Counted from the first letter of the stretch, positions 48,688 to 57,548 are shown. The stretch is DNA of 64,000 nt from Streptomyces sp. AC555_RSS877 (GCF_019049245.1 NZ_JAGMUK010000216.1:156726-220725), one strand, 5' to 3'. Made by a program: numbers and translations. Notes: generated from the sequence alone by a model not told the origin.

Positions 48688-49158
48688 GTGACGAACCAAG
48701 AGGACGCCGGTGCCGAGGGCTCGCTGCTGCTGGACGACCAGCTGTGCTTCGCGCTGTACGCCGCCCAGCGGGCGGTGACGGCCGCGTACCGGCCGCTCCT
48801 GGAGGACCTCGGCCTCACCTACCCGCAGTACCTCGTGCTGCTGGTGCTGTGGGAGCGCGGCGAGATCACGATCAAGGAGCTGGCGGGCGCCCTGCGCCTC
48901 GACTACGGCACGGTGTCGCCGTTGCTGAAGCGACTGGAGAGCGCGGGGCTCGTGCGCCGGGAGCGCGCGGTGAGCGACGAGCGCTCGGTGCTGGTCGCGT
49001 GCACGGGGCGCGGGGAGGCACTCAAGGAGCGCGCGGGGCGGGTGCCCGGCGCCCTGCTCACGGCCACGGAGCTGGACGGCGCGGAGGCCGCGCGGCTGCG
49101 CGAGGAGCTGTGGCGGCTCGCGGACCGGGCGGAGGCCGCGGCCGAGCGCGGCCGCTGA
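48688..49158 (+). CDS. ohrR: OhrR-type MarR regulator, organic-hydroperoxide sensor
   Basis: 156 aa from GTG 48688. The reactive N-terminal Cys of OhrR is in LLDDQLCFALYAAQRAV, and the family's YPQYLVLLVLWERGEITIKEL and winged HTH LDYGTVSPLLKRLESAGLVRRERAVSDERSVLV are intact. Oxidation of this Cys by organic peroxides releases DNA. It directly precedes ohr on the same strand, with a palindrome in the gap. The ECF operon ends 10 bp upstream, so ohrR may also be transcribed from the nickel-controlled promoter. Confidence 0.9.
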   Translation: MTNQEDAGAEGSLLLDDQLCFALYAAQRAVTAAYRPLLEDLGLTYPQYLVLLVLWERGEITIKELAGALRLDYGTVSPLLKRLESAGLVRRERAVSDERSVLVACTGRGEALKERAGRVPGALLTATELDGAEAARLREELWRLADRAEAAAERGR

Positions 49159-49238
49159 CCCCGGCCCCGGCATCACTCGTTGACATCGCGTTACCCGCGG
49201 TTGCCCCTCCCGGCCGTGCAAGGCATGGCTACCGGCCG

Positions 49239-49258
49239 GTACCTTGTGCACGATGTAC
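49239..49258 (+). promoter_or_regulatory. Probable OhrR operator before ohr
   Basis: The 20-bp sequence made of GTACCTTGTG (49239-49248) and CACGATGTAC (49249-49258) is palindromic except at two pairs. It is 20 bp before the ohr start. TTGACA at 49180-49185 further upstream may belong to the promoter. Confidence 0.6.
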
Positions 49259-49278
49259 TTGCTGGGGGAGGTTCTGCC

Positions 49279-49749
49279 GTGATCGAAGAGACCGTCGAAA
49301 GTGCCGCCGTCGCCGTCTCCGTCGACACCCGTCCGACGAAGATCGCATACGTCGCTGAGGCCACCGCGCACGGCGGCCGGGACGGCTACGTCACCAGTCA
49401 GGACGGGCAGATCGAACTGAAGGTCGCGATGCCGCCGGAGCTCGGCGGGGACGGCAACGGAACCAACCCGGAGCAGCTGTTCGCGGCCGGCTACAGCTCC
49501 TGCTTCCACAACGCGCTGGTGATGGTCGGCCGCCGGTCCGGCTACGACCTGTCCGGTTCCACGGTCGCCGCGAAGGTCGGCATCGGCCCCAACCAGCACC
49601 GCGGCTACGGCCTCGCCGTCGCCCTCAGCGTCTCGCTGCCGGTCCTCGACGCGGACATCGCGGCGAAGCTGGTGGACGCGGCGCACGAGGTCTGCCCGTA
49701 CTCCAACGCGACCCGCGGGAACATCGACGTGACGATCCTGCTTGGCTGA
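49279..49749 (+). CDS. ohr: Organic hydroperoxide resistance protein (Ohr peroxidase)
   Basis: 156 aa from GTG 49279, with GGGGGAGG 8 nt upstream. Thiol peroxidase that reduces organic and fatty-acid hydroperoxides. The two catalytic Cys are present, in GYSSCFHNALVMV and in AHEVCPYSNATRGNIDV, as are GGDGNGTNPEQLFAAGY and the N-terminal AYVAEATAHGGRDG. The N-terminal ~15 residues are longer than in many Ohr proteins. Controlled with ohrR next door. Confidence 0.93.
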   Translation: MIEETVESAAVAVSVDTRPTKIAYVAEATAHGGRDGYVTSQDGQIELKVAMPPELGGDGNGTNPEQLFAAGYSSCFHNALVMVGRRSGYDLSGSTVAAKVGIGPNQHRGYGLAVALSVSLPVLDADIAAKLVDAAHEVCPYSNATRGNIDVTILLG

Positions 49750-49783
49750 GGGGGACCCGCACGGCGAGACGAGGAGTACGGAC

Positions 49784-50959
49784 GTGGACGTGAACGGCAC
49801 GGTCGCCGAGGGCTTCGAGCCGGTCAGGGAAGCGTTCGCGAGGAACTTCGAGGCGCTCGGGGAGCGGGGCGCGGCGGTCGCCGTCTACCGGGACGGGCGC
49901 AGGGTCGTCGACCTGTGGGCCGGCACCAGGGACATCGACGGGACCGAACCCTGGCGGCGCGGCACCGCGCAGATCGTGCGCTCGGCGACCAAGGGCGTCG
50001 CCGCCGCCGTACCGCTGCTGCTGCGCCAGCGCGGGCTGCTGGACCTGGACGCGCCGGTGGGCGAGTACTGGCCGCAGTTCAAGGCACGGGGCAAGGAGCG
50101 GGTGCTGGTCAGGCACGTGCTGAACCACCGTGCCGGCCTCCCGGTCCTCGACCGTCCGCTCACGCCCGGCGAGGCCCTGAACCCGGCGCGGGGCGCCGAG
50201 GCGGTCGCCGCCCAGGCCCCGGTCTGGGAGCCGGGCACCGACCACGGATACCACGCGCTGACGTACGGCTGGATGCTCGACGAACTCGTGCGGCGCGTGA
50301 CCGGCCTGTGGGCCGGCGAGTGGATCGCGGCACAGATCGCCGGCCCGCTGGGCGCCGACCTCTGGCTCGGGCTGCCGCAGGCCGAGGAGGAGGCGGGACG
50401 GACCGGGCGGGTGGGCCGGATCGAGACGCCGGAACCCGCCGCCGGAGCGAACCTGCGCGTCCGCCCCAAGCGGGCGGTCACCGAGGCCTACGACGACCCC
50501 GCCTCCCTCACCCGCCGCGCCTTCGCCGCGATCACCCCCTTCCCCGACCAGAACGCCCCGGCGTACCGGGCGGCCGCCCTTCCCGCGACCAACGGCATCG
50601 CGACCGCCGACGGCCTGGCCCGCTTCTACGCGGCGCTGATCGGCGAGGTCGACGGCGTCCGGCTCTTCGACCCGGCCACCATGGAGGCGGCCCGGACCGA
50701 GCAGTCGGCGGGACCCGACCGCGTCCTGGTCGTGAACACCCGCTTCGGCCTCGGCTACATGCTGCACGGCAGCGCGTCGCCGCTCCTCGGCCCGGGTTCC
50801 TTCGGCCACCCGGGCCGCGGCGGCTCCCTCGGCTTCGCCGACCCGGAGACCGGCATCGCCCTCGGCTATGTGACGAACGGCTTCCGCAAGACCGTGACGG
50901 CGGATCCGCGGGCGCAGGCCCTGGTCAGGGCGGTGCGCGGCGTCGTCGTGGCGGCGTAG
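49784..50959 (+). CDS. Serine hydrolase of the beta-lactamase/EstB family
   Basis: 391 aa from GTG 49784 with GAGGAG 7 nt upstream; the TTG at 49742 is less likely. Class C beta-lactamase fold without a signal peptide, typical of cytoplasmic EstB-like esterases. The nucleophile motif is RSATKGVAAAVPLL (S-x-x-K) and the Tyr is in GYHALTYGWML. HPGRGGSLGFADPETGIALGYVTNG at the C-terminus replaces the KTG box with HxG/GG as usual for esterases. Substrate unknown. Confidence 0.85.
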   Translation: MDVNGTVAEGFEPVREAFARNFEALGERGAAVAVYRDGRRVVDLWAGTRDIDGTEPWRRGTAQIVRSATKGVAAAVPLLLRQRGLLDLDAPVGEYWPQFKARGKERVLVRHVLNHRAGLPVLDRPLTPGEALNPARGAEAVAAQAPVWEPGTDHGYHALTYGWMLDELVRRVTGLWAGEWIAAQIAGPLGADLWLGLPQAEEEAGRTGRVGRIETPEPAAGANLRVRPKRAVTEAYDDPASLTRRAFAAITPFPDQNAPAYRAAALPATNGIATADGLARFYAALIGEVDGVRLFDPATMEAARTEQSAGPDRVLVVNTRFGLGYMLHGSASPLLGPGSFGHPGRGGSLGFADPETGIALGYVTNGFRKTVTADPRAQALVRAVRGVVVAA

Positions 50960-50963
50960 CGGC

Positions 50964-51239
50964 TCAGACGTTGATCGGGTGGGACGTCCGGCCGGACGCC
51001 TCGTCGATCTCGTCGTGGGCTTTGGTCAGCAGGCGCATGGCGAGCTCGTTCAGGGCCCGCGCGCCCGCGACCTCCTCCCCCACCCTCGGCTGGTTCGCGT
51101 CGGTGCGGTGGCGGCTCGCGTGCCCCTGCGCGCGTACCTCGGAACCGTCGGGCAGCCGGACCATCGCGACCGCTCGCGTGTGCTGATCGTCCTCCCGGAA
51201 CTCCAGCTCGACGTGCCATCCCACAGCGGTGTGCATCAT
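50964..51239 (-). CDS. DUF1876 family small protein
   Basis: 91 aa from ATG 51239, with GGAGG 9 nt upstream. The conserved sequence HTAVGWHVELEFREDDQHTRAVAMVRLPDGSEVRAQGHASRHRTD and a C-terminal ALNELAMRLLTKAHDEIDE helix are the hallmark of this small actinobacterial family, which has a dsRBD-like alpha/beta shape and no proven function. Its stop is 4 bp from the convergent serine-hydrolase gene. Confidence 0.85.
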   Translation of the reverse strand: MMHTAVGWHVELEFREDDQHTRAVAMVRLPDGSEVRAQGHASRHRTDANQPRVGEEVAGARALNELAMRLLTKAHDEIDEASGRTSHPINV

Positions 51240-51402
51240 GACGATCACCTCCGGAACATCTGCTTCCAGGGTGCTCCTCCGGCGGCACGGGCGCACGGCC
51301 TGAGGAGCCGCCCGCGGGTCCCGGAACGGTCCGCCCCTCGCGGGACGTTCGCCCAGGCAAGACGCCAAGCTGCTGGCCACGGTGACCGTACGGCCATGTC
51401 CC

Positions 51403-51537
51403 CTACCCGGCGTGCAGCATCAGCCCGATCCCGAGCACCAGGAGCCCCGCCGCAGCGATGCGCGGGGCTCCGAACCTCTCCTTGAAGAACACGGCACCGA
51501 TCGCCGCGCCCACGATGATCGATGTCCTACCCGGCTC
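51403..51537 (-). pseudogene. 3' remnant of a DMT/EamA-family transporter gene
   Basis: On the minus strand the last ~44 codons before TAG 51405-51403 read YEPGRTSIIVGAAIG..., then FFKERFGAPRIAAAGLLVLGIGLMLHAG, the last two helices of a drug/metabolite transporter. Upstream, where the rest of the protein should be, the frame runs into a stop within 5 codons and the sequence becomes a serine recombinase gene. The transporter was therefore cut at about 51537; its 5' part is not in the window. Confidence 0.75.
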
Positions 51538-51559
51538 ATACAGTGTTTGTCATGAGCCG
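51532..51559. other. Inverted repeat at the transporter/recombinase junction, candidate attachment site
   Basis: CGGCTCAT (51532-51539) and ATGAGCCG (51552-51559) are perfect complements around 12 nt. The left arm is in the disrupted transporter and the right arm contains the recombinase start codon. Serine-integrase attachment sites are imperfect palindromes next to the integrase gene, so this may be an attL-like junction. Confidence 0.45.
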
Positions 51560-51950
51560 ATCGAAGTTACCCAAGACCGCCATCACGCCGGGCGAGCCCG
51601 CGGCGATCTACTGCCGGATCTCCCACACGCGGGACGAGGATCAGACGGGAGTCGACCGACAGGAACGCATCTGCCGGGAGATCGCCGAACGCCTCCAGCT
51701 TCGTGTTGAAGCGGCCATGTCTACGTGGACAACAACCGTTCGGCATGGCAGCGCAACCGGAAGCGGCCCGGGTGGGAGGAGATGCTGAAGGCGATGGGCG
51801 ACGGAGAGATCCGGCACGTCATCGTCTACCACCCCGACCGCCTCATGCGACAACCCAAGGACCTCGAAGAGCTTCTCTCGATAGCCGACGACAAGCGCAT
51901 CCTGCTGCACGGCGAGGCGAACCGACGCGACCTGTCGGACCCCTCAAATG
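51552..51950 (+). pseudogene. Serine recombinase (integrase/resolvase N-terminal domain), frameshifted and truncated
   Basis: From ATG 51552 the frame reads the resolvase N-terminus: PGEPAAIYCRISHTRDEDQTGVDRQERICREIAERLQL, including Y-C-R-I-S with the nucleophilic Ser. Near 51712-51725 the reading shifts to another frame that continues the domain: VYVDNNRSAWQRNRKRPGWEEML, then IRHVIVYHPDRLMRQPKDLEELL. The domain breaks off at RRDLSDP, about 51942, so the long C-terminal DNA-binding part of a large serine recombinase is missing. It is non-functional debris of an integrated phage or conjugative element. Confidence 0.8.
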
Positions 51951-52124
51951 CCTGCTGACCTGTGGATACTTACCTTCACTACCCTCCAGCGATCACTGTT
52001 GTCTTTCAACACCTTGCGCAACGCACGTGCAAGATGATCTTCAATGAGTGACGATACGTCAGAGAAGCCCGAGTATCCGTCAGACTTCGCGGGGGGGGTG
52101 TCCCCGAAATGGCTCGCAACATCC
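51951..52124. other. Lower-GC orphan segment between recombinase and IS3 debris
   Basis: Less G/C-rich than its surroundings and contains a run of eight G near 52089-52096. Short frames exist on both strands (plus: MSDDTSEKPEYPSDF; minus: SSLIEDHLARALRKVLKDNSDRW) but neither has a supported start or recognised family. Probably a scrap of a lost element. Confidence 0.35.
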
Positions 52125-52760
52125 GACGCCGCCGGTCGCATCACGCGGGCGACGCGCTTTCGGTTCACCCGTCGTCCCAGGCGCCGCAGTTCGGCATGGA
52201 TGCGCGGACCACCATAGGTCTTCCGGGAGGCGAGGTGCAGCACGGTGATCTCGTGCGCGAGCGAGTCGTCGGCGGCCTGGCGGGCGCACCGGGCGGCCCC
52301 GCTCGCGCGCCAGGCGTAGTAGGAGGAGCGGGTCACGTGCAGGACCCGGCACAGCAGAACGATCGGATAGTTCGCCTTCTCCGCATGGATGAACCGGCAC
52401 AACTCGCTCACCGGTCGTTCTCCTTCACGAAGAAGGCGGCTTAGATTCAAGATCTCGATCGTCTGCTGCTGTTCGCGGTTCTCCTTGCGCAGCCGCTTGA
52501 GCTCCTCGCGCTCGGCACTGGTCAACTCGCCGGAGTCGCCCTCGCCCCGGGCCGTCTTGGCCTTGCGGTACCAGCCGCGCAGGGACTCGGGCTTGATGCC
52601 GAGTTCCCGGGCCACGGCCGGTGACCGTCTTGCCCGAGGAGTCGACGAGCGCGATCGCGTCCCGCTTGAACTCCTCTGTGTACCGCTTCGTGTACTTGTT
52701 TCCCACCTGGTGCTACTTCCTCTGGAACCTCGGGCCCCAGTCTCCAGGTGTCCAAGATCA
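52125..52760 (-). mobile_element. IS3-family element remnant (orfA and 5' part of orfB)
   Basis: On the minus strand orfA opens at GTG 52706 (GNKYTKRYTEEFKRDAIALVDSSGKTVTG), then loses its frame near 52620; the shifted frame continues ARELGIKPESLRGWYRKAKTARG and ELKRLRKENREQQQTIEIL. The orfA/orfB junction is also disturbed by a small insertion. orfB gives FIHAEKANYPIVLLCRVLHVTRSSYYAWRASG and KTYGGPRIHAELRRLGRRVNRKRVARVMR, then stops before the DDE catalytic core. The left end probably lies near 52750 (GACACCTGGAGACTGGGG on the minus strand). The element is dead. Confidence 0.8.
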
Positions 52761-52778
52761 AGGGGAAGCTTCACACCA

Positions 52779-53042
52779 GGCCAGCCCACCGACCTGGGCG
52801 GATACGTGCGCGGCCACTGGGGAATCGAAAATTCCAGCCACCATGTCAGAGATGTGGTGTTCGCCGAGGACGCCTCCACCGTCCACACCGGCAACGCGCC
52901 GCGGGCGATGGCAGCCTTGCGGAACCTGGCCATCGGCAGGCTGCGGCTGCTGGGAGCCGACAACATCGCCAAGACCACCCGAGCGATCCGGGACGCACCC
53001 GAACACGCCATCTGGATCTGGGGCATCACCGACAGCCCACTC
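52779..53042 (+). mobile_element. ISAs1-family transposase C-terminal fragment
   Basis: On the plus strand GGYVRGHWGIENSSHHVRDVVFAEDAS, HTGNAPRAMAALRNLAIGRLRLLGADNIA and RAIRDAPEHAIWIWGI match the C-terminal end of ISAs1/IS1549-like DDE transposases, including the catalytic-Glu segment HWGIEN. The N-terminal three quarters are missing, replaced at the left by the IS3 remnant end. Positions 53043-53198 beyond it show nothing recognisable. Confidence 0.75.
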
Positions 53043-53198
53043 CTACCGGGAACTCGAAGCCGCCCTGCTTGCCGACCCGGCAAGAGGCACCCCTCACATT
53101 CCTTCGTCGATCAGCTCCGGCCGGTGCTTCCGCTGGGCAGGCACGGACGCGTCCTTCCGAGGATCAGCGCCCGCTGCCTGCCCCGGAACGGCTCGGTA

Positions 53199-54911
53199 TC
53201 AGGAGGGCTTGTAGAAGGTGAAGGTGCGGTGCGAGAAGGTGCCGACCGCGGTGTTGTTCGGCGTGCGCATGGCACGGAAGCGGACCTTGTCCTCGCCGCC
53301 GTGCTCCCTGAACACGTTCTTCAGGTAGGCGTCAAGGCCGTTGATATCCCGCTGACGTGCGTAGACCTCCTCCAGCGCGTCCTTCTGTTCGGAGTCGATC
53401 TTCCACTGCTTCTTTCGCCATTCGTCGTTGCCGGGCACCTTGGGCAGGCTGTCGAACTCCTCCTGCGTCTGCACCGTGAACATGTCCACCGGCCGCAACT
53501 CGTGCCGCTTCTCACCGGGGGAGGCCGCGTAGACGAGGACGTTCAGACCGTTGACCTCACCGCTCTCGATCTTCTTCTTGATCTCGGGCCACTCGGTCGT
53601 GGTGAGGACGCTGCTGCTGTCGATACCGTCCAACACATGAGCGGTGACCCAGTTCGTGAGGTCCTTGGCGAACGTACGGGACAACTGGTGCCACAGTTCA
53701 CCCATGGTCGGGGAATCGTTCCACCTGGGGAGTCCGAAGCCGAGGCCGTTGAAGATGTAGCCCTGGACCGACGATTCCAAGGCGACGCCGCGACCTACGT
53801 TGGCATCATTGATGGCCTCGGCCGCGCCCATCTTCGACCAGATCTGACCGTGTTCCGAAGAGGCCGTGGCGCGACCCGTCAGGCCTCCCTCGAACATTCC
53901 TTCCGTGTCCTGGTGCTGAAGGAACCACATGTAATTGACCTGGTGTCCCCTCACATCGTCGGCGTGGAACCCCGCCATGATGTCGGCGACGGCGGACTTG
54001 TTGACCTCATTCCTGCCCGCCTCCCCGTCCACGGCCATTTCCATGTCATTCCTGACGGTGGCCAGCCAGTCCACCACCCCCTTCCTGAATCGGGGCTTCG
54101 CGGCCAGCGGTTTGATGCGGCCGATGCGATCCCACAAAACCCTCGCATCCGACTTGAACTTGAGTTCCGCCTGCGCCATCGCCTTTCCGTCTTCCGACCC
54201 GGACGATTCCCCGGAGCCCGGGGTGCGCGCTCCTGCCGCGGCCTGTCTGCCGCCCGCCCGCTGTACCGACGCGGTACCGGCCGTCGCCGACGGCGTCGAC
54301 ACCGGGTCCTCGGCGCCGCGAGTCGCGTGGGTGGAGCGCTGAACCGCCCCCTCGTCGACGTACTGCCGGCTCATCACCCGCGTCGCGTTCGCCTCCGCCT
54401 CACGCTCGAAACGGTCCGACGGATCGGAGACCGTCAGTCCGGACCCATTGTCGGTCCCGGCCACCGGGCCCTGGCGCTGCTGCACCACATGGGTGAGCTC
54501 ATGGGCGAGCGTGTGCTTGTCCATGCCCTCGTGGCCGACGACGACGTGATGACCGGATGTGTAGGCCCGTGCGCCGACCTCCGCCGCGGAATCCCTGGCG
54601 GCCTCGTCGGTGTGCAGTCGTACGTCACCGAAGTCGGCGCCCAGCCGGGCTTCCATCTCCGTACGCAACGGGGTGTCCAGCGGACGGCCGGCGGAGCCCA
54701 GCACGTCATGGACCGCCGATCGTTGCACCTCGGATCCGTGTCCGCAGCCGGCGCCATGGCTGTGCCGCTGCTCCTCGACCGCTCTGGCCACGACGGCATT
54801 GCCCACCAGACGTTGCAGAGCCACGAGCCCCTCGGCATCCGTATGCGCCTCCGCACGCCCGTATCGTTCCCAGCTCCCTGTTGCCCTGCGAATCGGTTTA
54901 CGCGCGTGCAC
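53199..54911 (-). CDS. DUF4157 (HELTH) protein with unrecognised C-terminal domain, putative injected effector
   Basis: 570 aa from GTG 54911 (HARKPIRRATG), with TTGGAGG 8 nt upstream; TTG 54926 is an alternative. Residues about 63-145 are a DUF4157 domain: SAVHDVLGSAGRPLDTPLRTEMEARLGADFGDVRLHTDEAA, then AYTSGHHVVVG and the HExxH motif HELTH at 137-141 followed by VVQQ. A low-complexity linker (about 165-240) leads to a ~325-residue C-terminal domain (ELKFKSDARVLWDRIGRI to FSHRTFTFYKPS) that I cannot place. DUF4157 at the N-terminus is typical of cargo of extracellular contractile injection systems and some polymorphic toxins. No eCIS structural gene or immunity gene is in the window; IS debris flanks its 3' end. 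Confidence 0.75.
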   Translation of the reverse strand: MHARKPIRRATGSWERYGRAEAHTDAEGLVALQRLVGNAVVARAVEEQRHSHGAGCGHGSEVQRSAVHDVLGSAGRPLDTPLRTEMEARLGADFGDVRLHTDEAARDSAAEVGARAYTSGHHVVVGHEGMDKHTLAHELTHVVQQRQGPVAGTDNGSGLTVSDPSDRFEREAEANATRVMSRQYVDEGAVQRSTHATRGAEDPVSTPSATAGTASVQRAGGRQAAAGARTPGSGESSGSEDGKAMAQAELKFKSDARVLWDRIGRIKPLAAKPRFRKGVVDWLATVRNDMEMAVDGEAGRNEVNKSAVADIMAGFHADDVRGHQVNYMWFLQHQDTEGMFEGGLTGRATASSEHGQIWSKMGAAEAINDANVGRGVALESSVQGYIFNGLGFGLPRWNDSPTMGELWHQLSRTFAKDLTNWVTAHVLDGIDSSSVLTTTEWPEIKKKIESGEVNGLNVLVYAASPGEKRHELRPVDMFTVQTQEEFDSLPKVPGNDEWRKKQWKIDSEQKDALEEVYARQRDINGLDAYLKNVFREHGGEDKVRFRAMRTPNNTAVGTFSHRTFTFYKPS

Positions 54912-55034
54912 GAGCACAACCTCCAAGTGGATGACCCTTCAGATATATCCGGGGAACCGTCGTCACCGGACGAGACGAAAGGCTCCACTTGAATCCCGCC
55001 CCGGTATTCCCTCAAGGGCATCGCGTGCTGCCCG

Positions 55035-57548
55035 TCATCCGACCTCGCCACCCACCGCGCGCGTCACCGGCGCCCTCGTCGCCCGGACGCCGGGGCCGAG
55101 CGCGGCGAGCACACCGATGACGCCCGCGCCCGCGAAGACCGCGAGCAGGAACACCCAGTCCACGCCGACCACGGCACCTTCCTGTCCGGCCACCGCCGCC
55201 ACCCCGGCCGCAGTGCCCGCCAGGACGCCTAGTCCCGCGCCCAGCGCCGAGACCACCACCGACTCCACCCGCAGCATCGACCGCACCGCGGCACGCTCCA
55301 TGCCGACCGCGCGCAACAGGCCGATCTCCCTCCCGCGTTCGAGGACCGCCATGCTCATGGTGTTGGCGACGCCGAGCGCCGCGACGACCACGGTCACACT
55401 GAGCAGCGCGTACAGCACGGACAACAGCGAGCCGAACGCGTCGCGAGCCGCACGCCCGGCGTCCGCCCGGTCCTCGACCAGCAGCACCGGATCGCGCAGC
55501 GCCCGGCGGATCTCCGCCTTGGCGGCAGCCGTACGACCCGGCTCCGCCCGCACCAGCACCGTGTCCACCTCGCCCGCGGACGTCCCGCGTCCGGTCACGG
55601 CCCGCTCCGGCAGCAGGGCGGGACCGAGGACGTCGGGGCCGTCGTAGACCGCGACGATCTCACGGTCCAGCGGCGGGCCGTCGACAGTACCCGTGCCCGA
55701 TAGCTGCCTGCCGACCACGCGATCGCCCACCCGCCAGCCGTGCTCCTCGGCCAGGGCCCCTGTCACCGCGATACCCCGAGGCAGGTCGGAGAGGTCACCG
55801 GAGCGCACCCGGAGACCGACCAGGCGGCCCTCGTCCACGGCGTGCGGATCGACCACGACCGTCCACAGGCGAGAGCCGTCGCGCAGGCCGAAACCCGCCT
55901 CGCGCACCGAGCTGACCGCCGCCACGTGCGGCAGCCGCGCCACCCGGGCCGCCGTTGCGGCACCGATCTCCGCGAAGTCGACCGCGGTGATCCGCAGATC
56001 GCTGGGCACGGAAGCCGCGGCTTCCCGTTCCGCCGTGGCGCCCAGTGAGGACACCGCCACGGTGACCGCGCCGACCAGTGCCACGCACACGGTGAGCGCC
56101 CCGGAGGTCGCCGCCGTACGCCTCGGATCACGGCGGGCGTTGGCCAGGGCCAGGGTGCCGCGTACCCCGGTCAGCCGGCGCACCGGCGTCCGCAGCGCGC
56201 GGGTGACGCCCCGTGCGAGCATCGGAGTGAGCAGGATCAGGCCGGCCATCAGCACCGGAGTGGCCAGGCACAGGACGCCGAGGTTCCCACCGGCCACGGC
56301 CAGGACCGGCGCGCTCAGCGCCACAGCGGCGAAGCCGATCCAGGCGCGGCGCCGGGAGACACCGGCCGGTACGGGCAGGTCCGTGCGCAGTGCCGCGACG
56401 GGGGCGACGGCGGCGGCCCGTCGTGCGGGCAGGTACGCGGAGACGGCCGTGCATCCCACGCCGACGCAGAGGGCGGTCACCAGCGGAAGCGGGGCCAGGA
56501 CGGCGGGCCGGACCGTACTCGTGGGGCCGGCCGCCGGTCCGAACAGGGCTCCCAGCAGCGCGGCGACACCGAGGCCGAGCGCGTAACCGGCCACGGCCGC
56601 GACGGTGCCGACCAGGGCAGCCTCCGCGAGCACCTGCCCCAGCACCCTGCGCCGCCCCGCCCCCACCGCGCGCAACAGGGCGTGTTCGCGGGCGCGCACC
56701 GCGCTGAGCATCGAGAAGGTGTTGCTCACCAGGAACGCGGAGACGAACAGAGCGATCCCCGCGAACAGCAGCAGGATCGTGCCGAGTTTCTTTCGATCGG
56801 GGGACGCCGCCGCCTCGGCGTCCAGCTCCGCGCGGGTGGCGACGTCCAGGCCGCGCGGCAGGACGGCGGCCACCCGGTCCGCGAGGGCCTCGTCGGAGGT
56901 ACCCGCGGCGGCCTCCAGGGTCACCGACCCGTACCGGCCGGGGCCCGGCGCGAAAAGGGCACGCGCGGTGGCGCGGTCGAACGCGGTGACCGTGCCGCCC
57001 GCCGCGACGGCGAAGTCGTACACGGTGAACACCCCGGTCAGCCGGACCGTACGGGCCTCCCCGGCGACGACCACTCGCACCCGGTCGCCGACCCGGTACC
57101 CGGCCCGGGCCGCCGCCCACCGGTCCACGGCGATCTCACCGGGTCCGTGCGGGCCGCGCCCCTCGGTCATGGGATGACGGGGGTCGGTACCGCGCGCGCC
57201 GGGTACGTGGTCCACGCCCACGTCCGAGGACGGCGTCCCGACCAGGGTGCCGTCCGGCGCCACCAGGAACGCCCGGCCGCGCAGGGTGCCGCGGGCCGAC
57301 GCCACCCCGGGCAGCTTCGAGAGCCGGTGCCGCAGGGCCTCGTCGGTCACCGCGTGCTCCCCCGTGGGACGCACCTCCACCGATACGTCGGGCCGGGAGG
57401 CCCGCTGGAGCTGCTCCGCGTCCCGGGCCAGGGCACCGGTGTACAGCAGGGAGCCGCTGACGCAAGCCACACCGATCAGCACGGCGAGGGCGGGCAGGAT
57501 GAAGCGGTGCCGATCGCGGAGCACGGAGCGCAGGACCGTACGTAACAT
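55035..57548 (-). CDS. FtsX-type ABC transporter permease (MacB-like), no ATPase gene beside it
   Basis: 837 aa from ATG 57548 (MLRTVLRSVLRDRHRF). Two MacB-periplasmic/FtsX modules in one chain: an N-terminal helix, an external domain (about 50-255), three helices (GTILLLFAGIALFVSAFLVSNTFSML; ALVGTVAAVAGYALGLGVAALLG; LPLVTALCVGVGCTAVSAYLPARRAA), then a second set ending in VVVAALGVANTMSMAVLERGREIGLLRAVGMER and two final helices. Such proteins work with an ATPase to drive mechanotransmission or export of lipids, peptides or antibiotics. The ATPase gene usually lies directly upstream; here there is only a two-component system, divergent. Likely a target of that system. Confidence 0.88.
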   Translation of the reverse strand: MLRTVLRSVLRDRHRFILPALAVLIGVACVSGSLLYTGALARDAEQLQRASRPDVSVEVRPTGEHAVTDEALRHRLSKLPGVASARGTLRGRAFLVAPDGTLVGTPSSDVGVDHVPGARGTDPRHPMTEGRGPHGPGEIAVDRWAAARAGYRVGDRVRVVVAGEARTVRLTGVFTVYDFAVAAGGTVTAFDRATARALFAPGPGRYGSVTLEAAAGTSDEALADRVAAVLPRGLDVATRAELDAEAAASPDRKKLGTILLLFAGIALFVSAFLVSNTFSMLSAVRAREHALLRAVGAGRRRVLGQVLAEAALVGTVAAVAGYALGLGVAALLGALFGPAAGPTSTVRPAVLAPLPLVTALCVGVGCTAVSAYLPARRAAAVAPVAALRTDLPVPAGVSRRRAWIGFAAVALSAPVLAVAGGNLGVLCLATPVLMAGLILLTPMLARGVTRALRTPVRRLTGVRGTLALANARRDPRRTAATSGALTVCVALVGAVTVAVSSLGATAEREAAASVPSDLRITAVDFAEIGAATAARVARLPHVAAVSSVREAGFGLRDGSRLWTVVVDPHAVDEGRLVGLRVRSGDLSDLPRGIAVTGALAEEHGWRVGDRVVGRQLSGTGTVDGPPLDREIVAVYDGPDVLGPALLPERAVTGRGTSAGEVDTVLVRAEPGRTAAAKAEIRRALRDPVLLVEDRADAGRAARDAFGSLLSVLYALLSVTVVVAALGVANTMSMAVLERGREIGLLRAVGMERAAVRSMLRVESVVVSALGAGLGVLAGTAAGVAAVAGQEGAVVGVDWVFLLAVFAGAGVIGVLAALGPGVRATRAPVTRAVGGEVG

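Noticed and set aside
49784..50959. Beta-lactamase
   Set aside because: No signal peptide and no KTG box; the HxG end and cytosolic form fit an EstB-like esterase.
51951..52124. Short gene in the low-GC segment
   Set aside because: Neither strand gives a frame with start, ribosome site and family likeness; the run of G bases breaks both.
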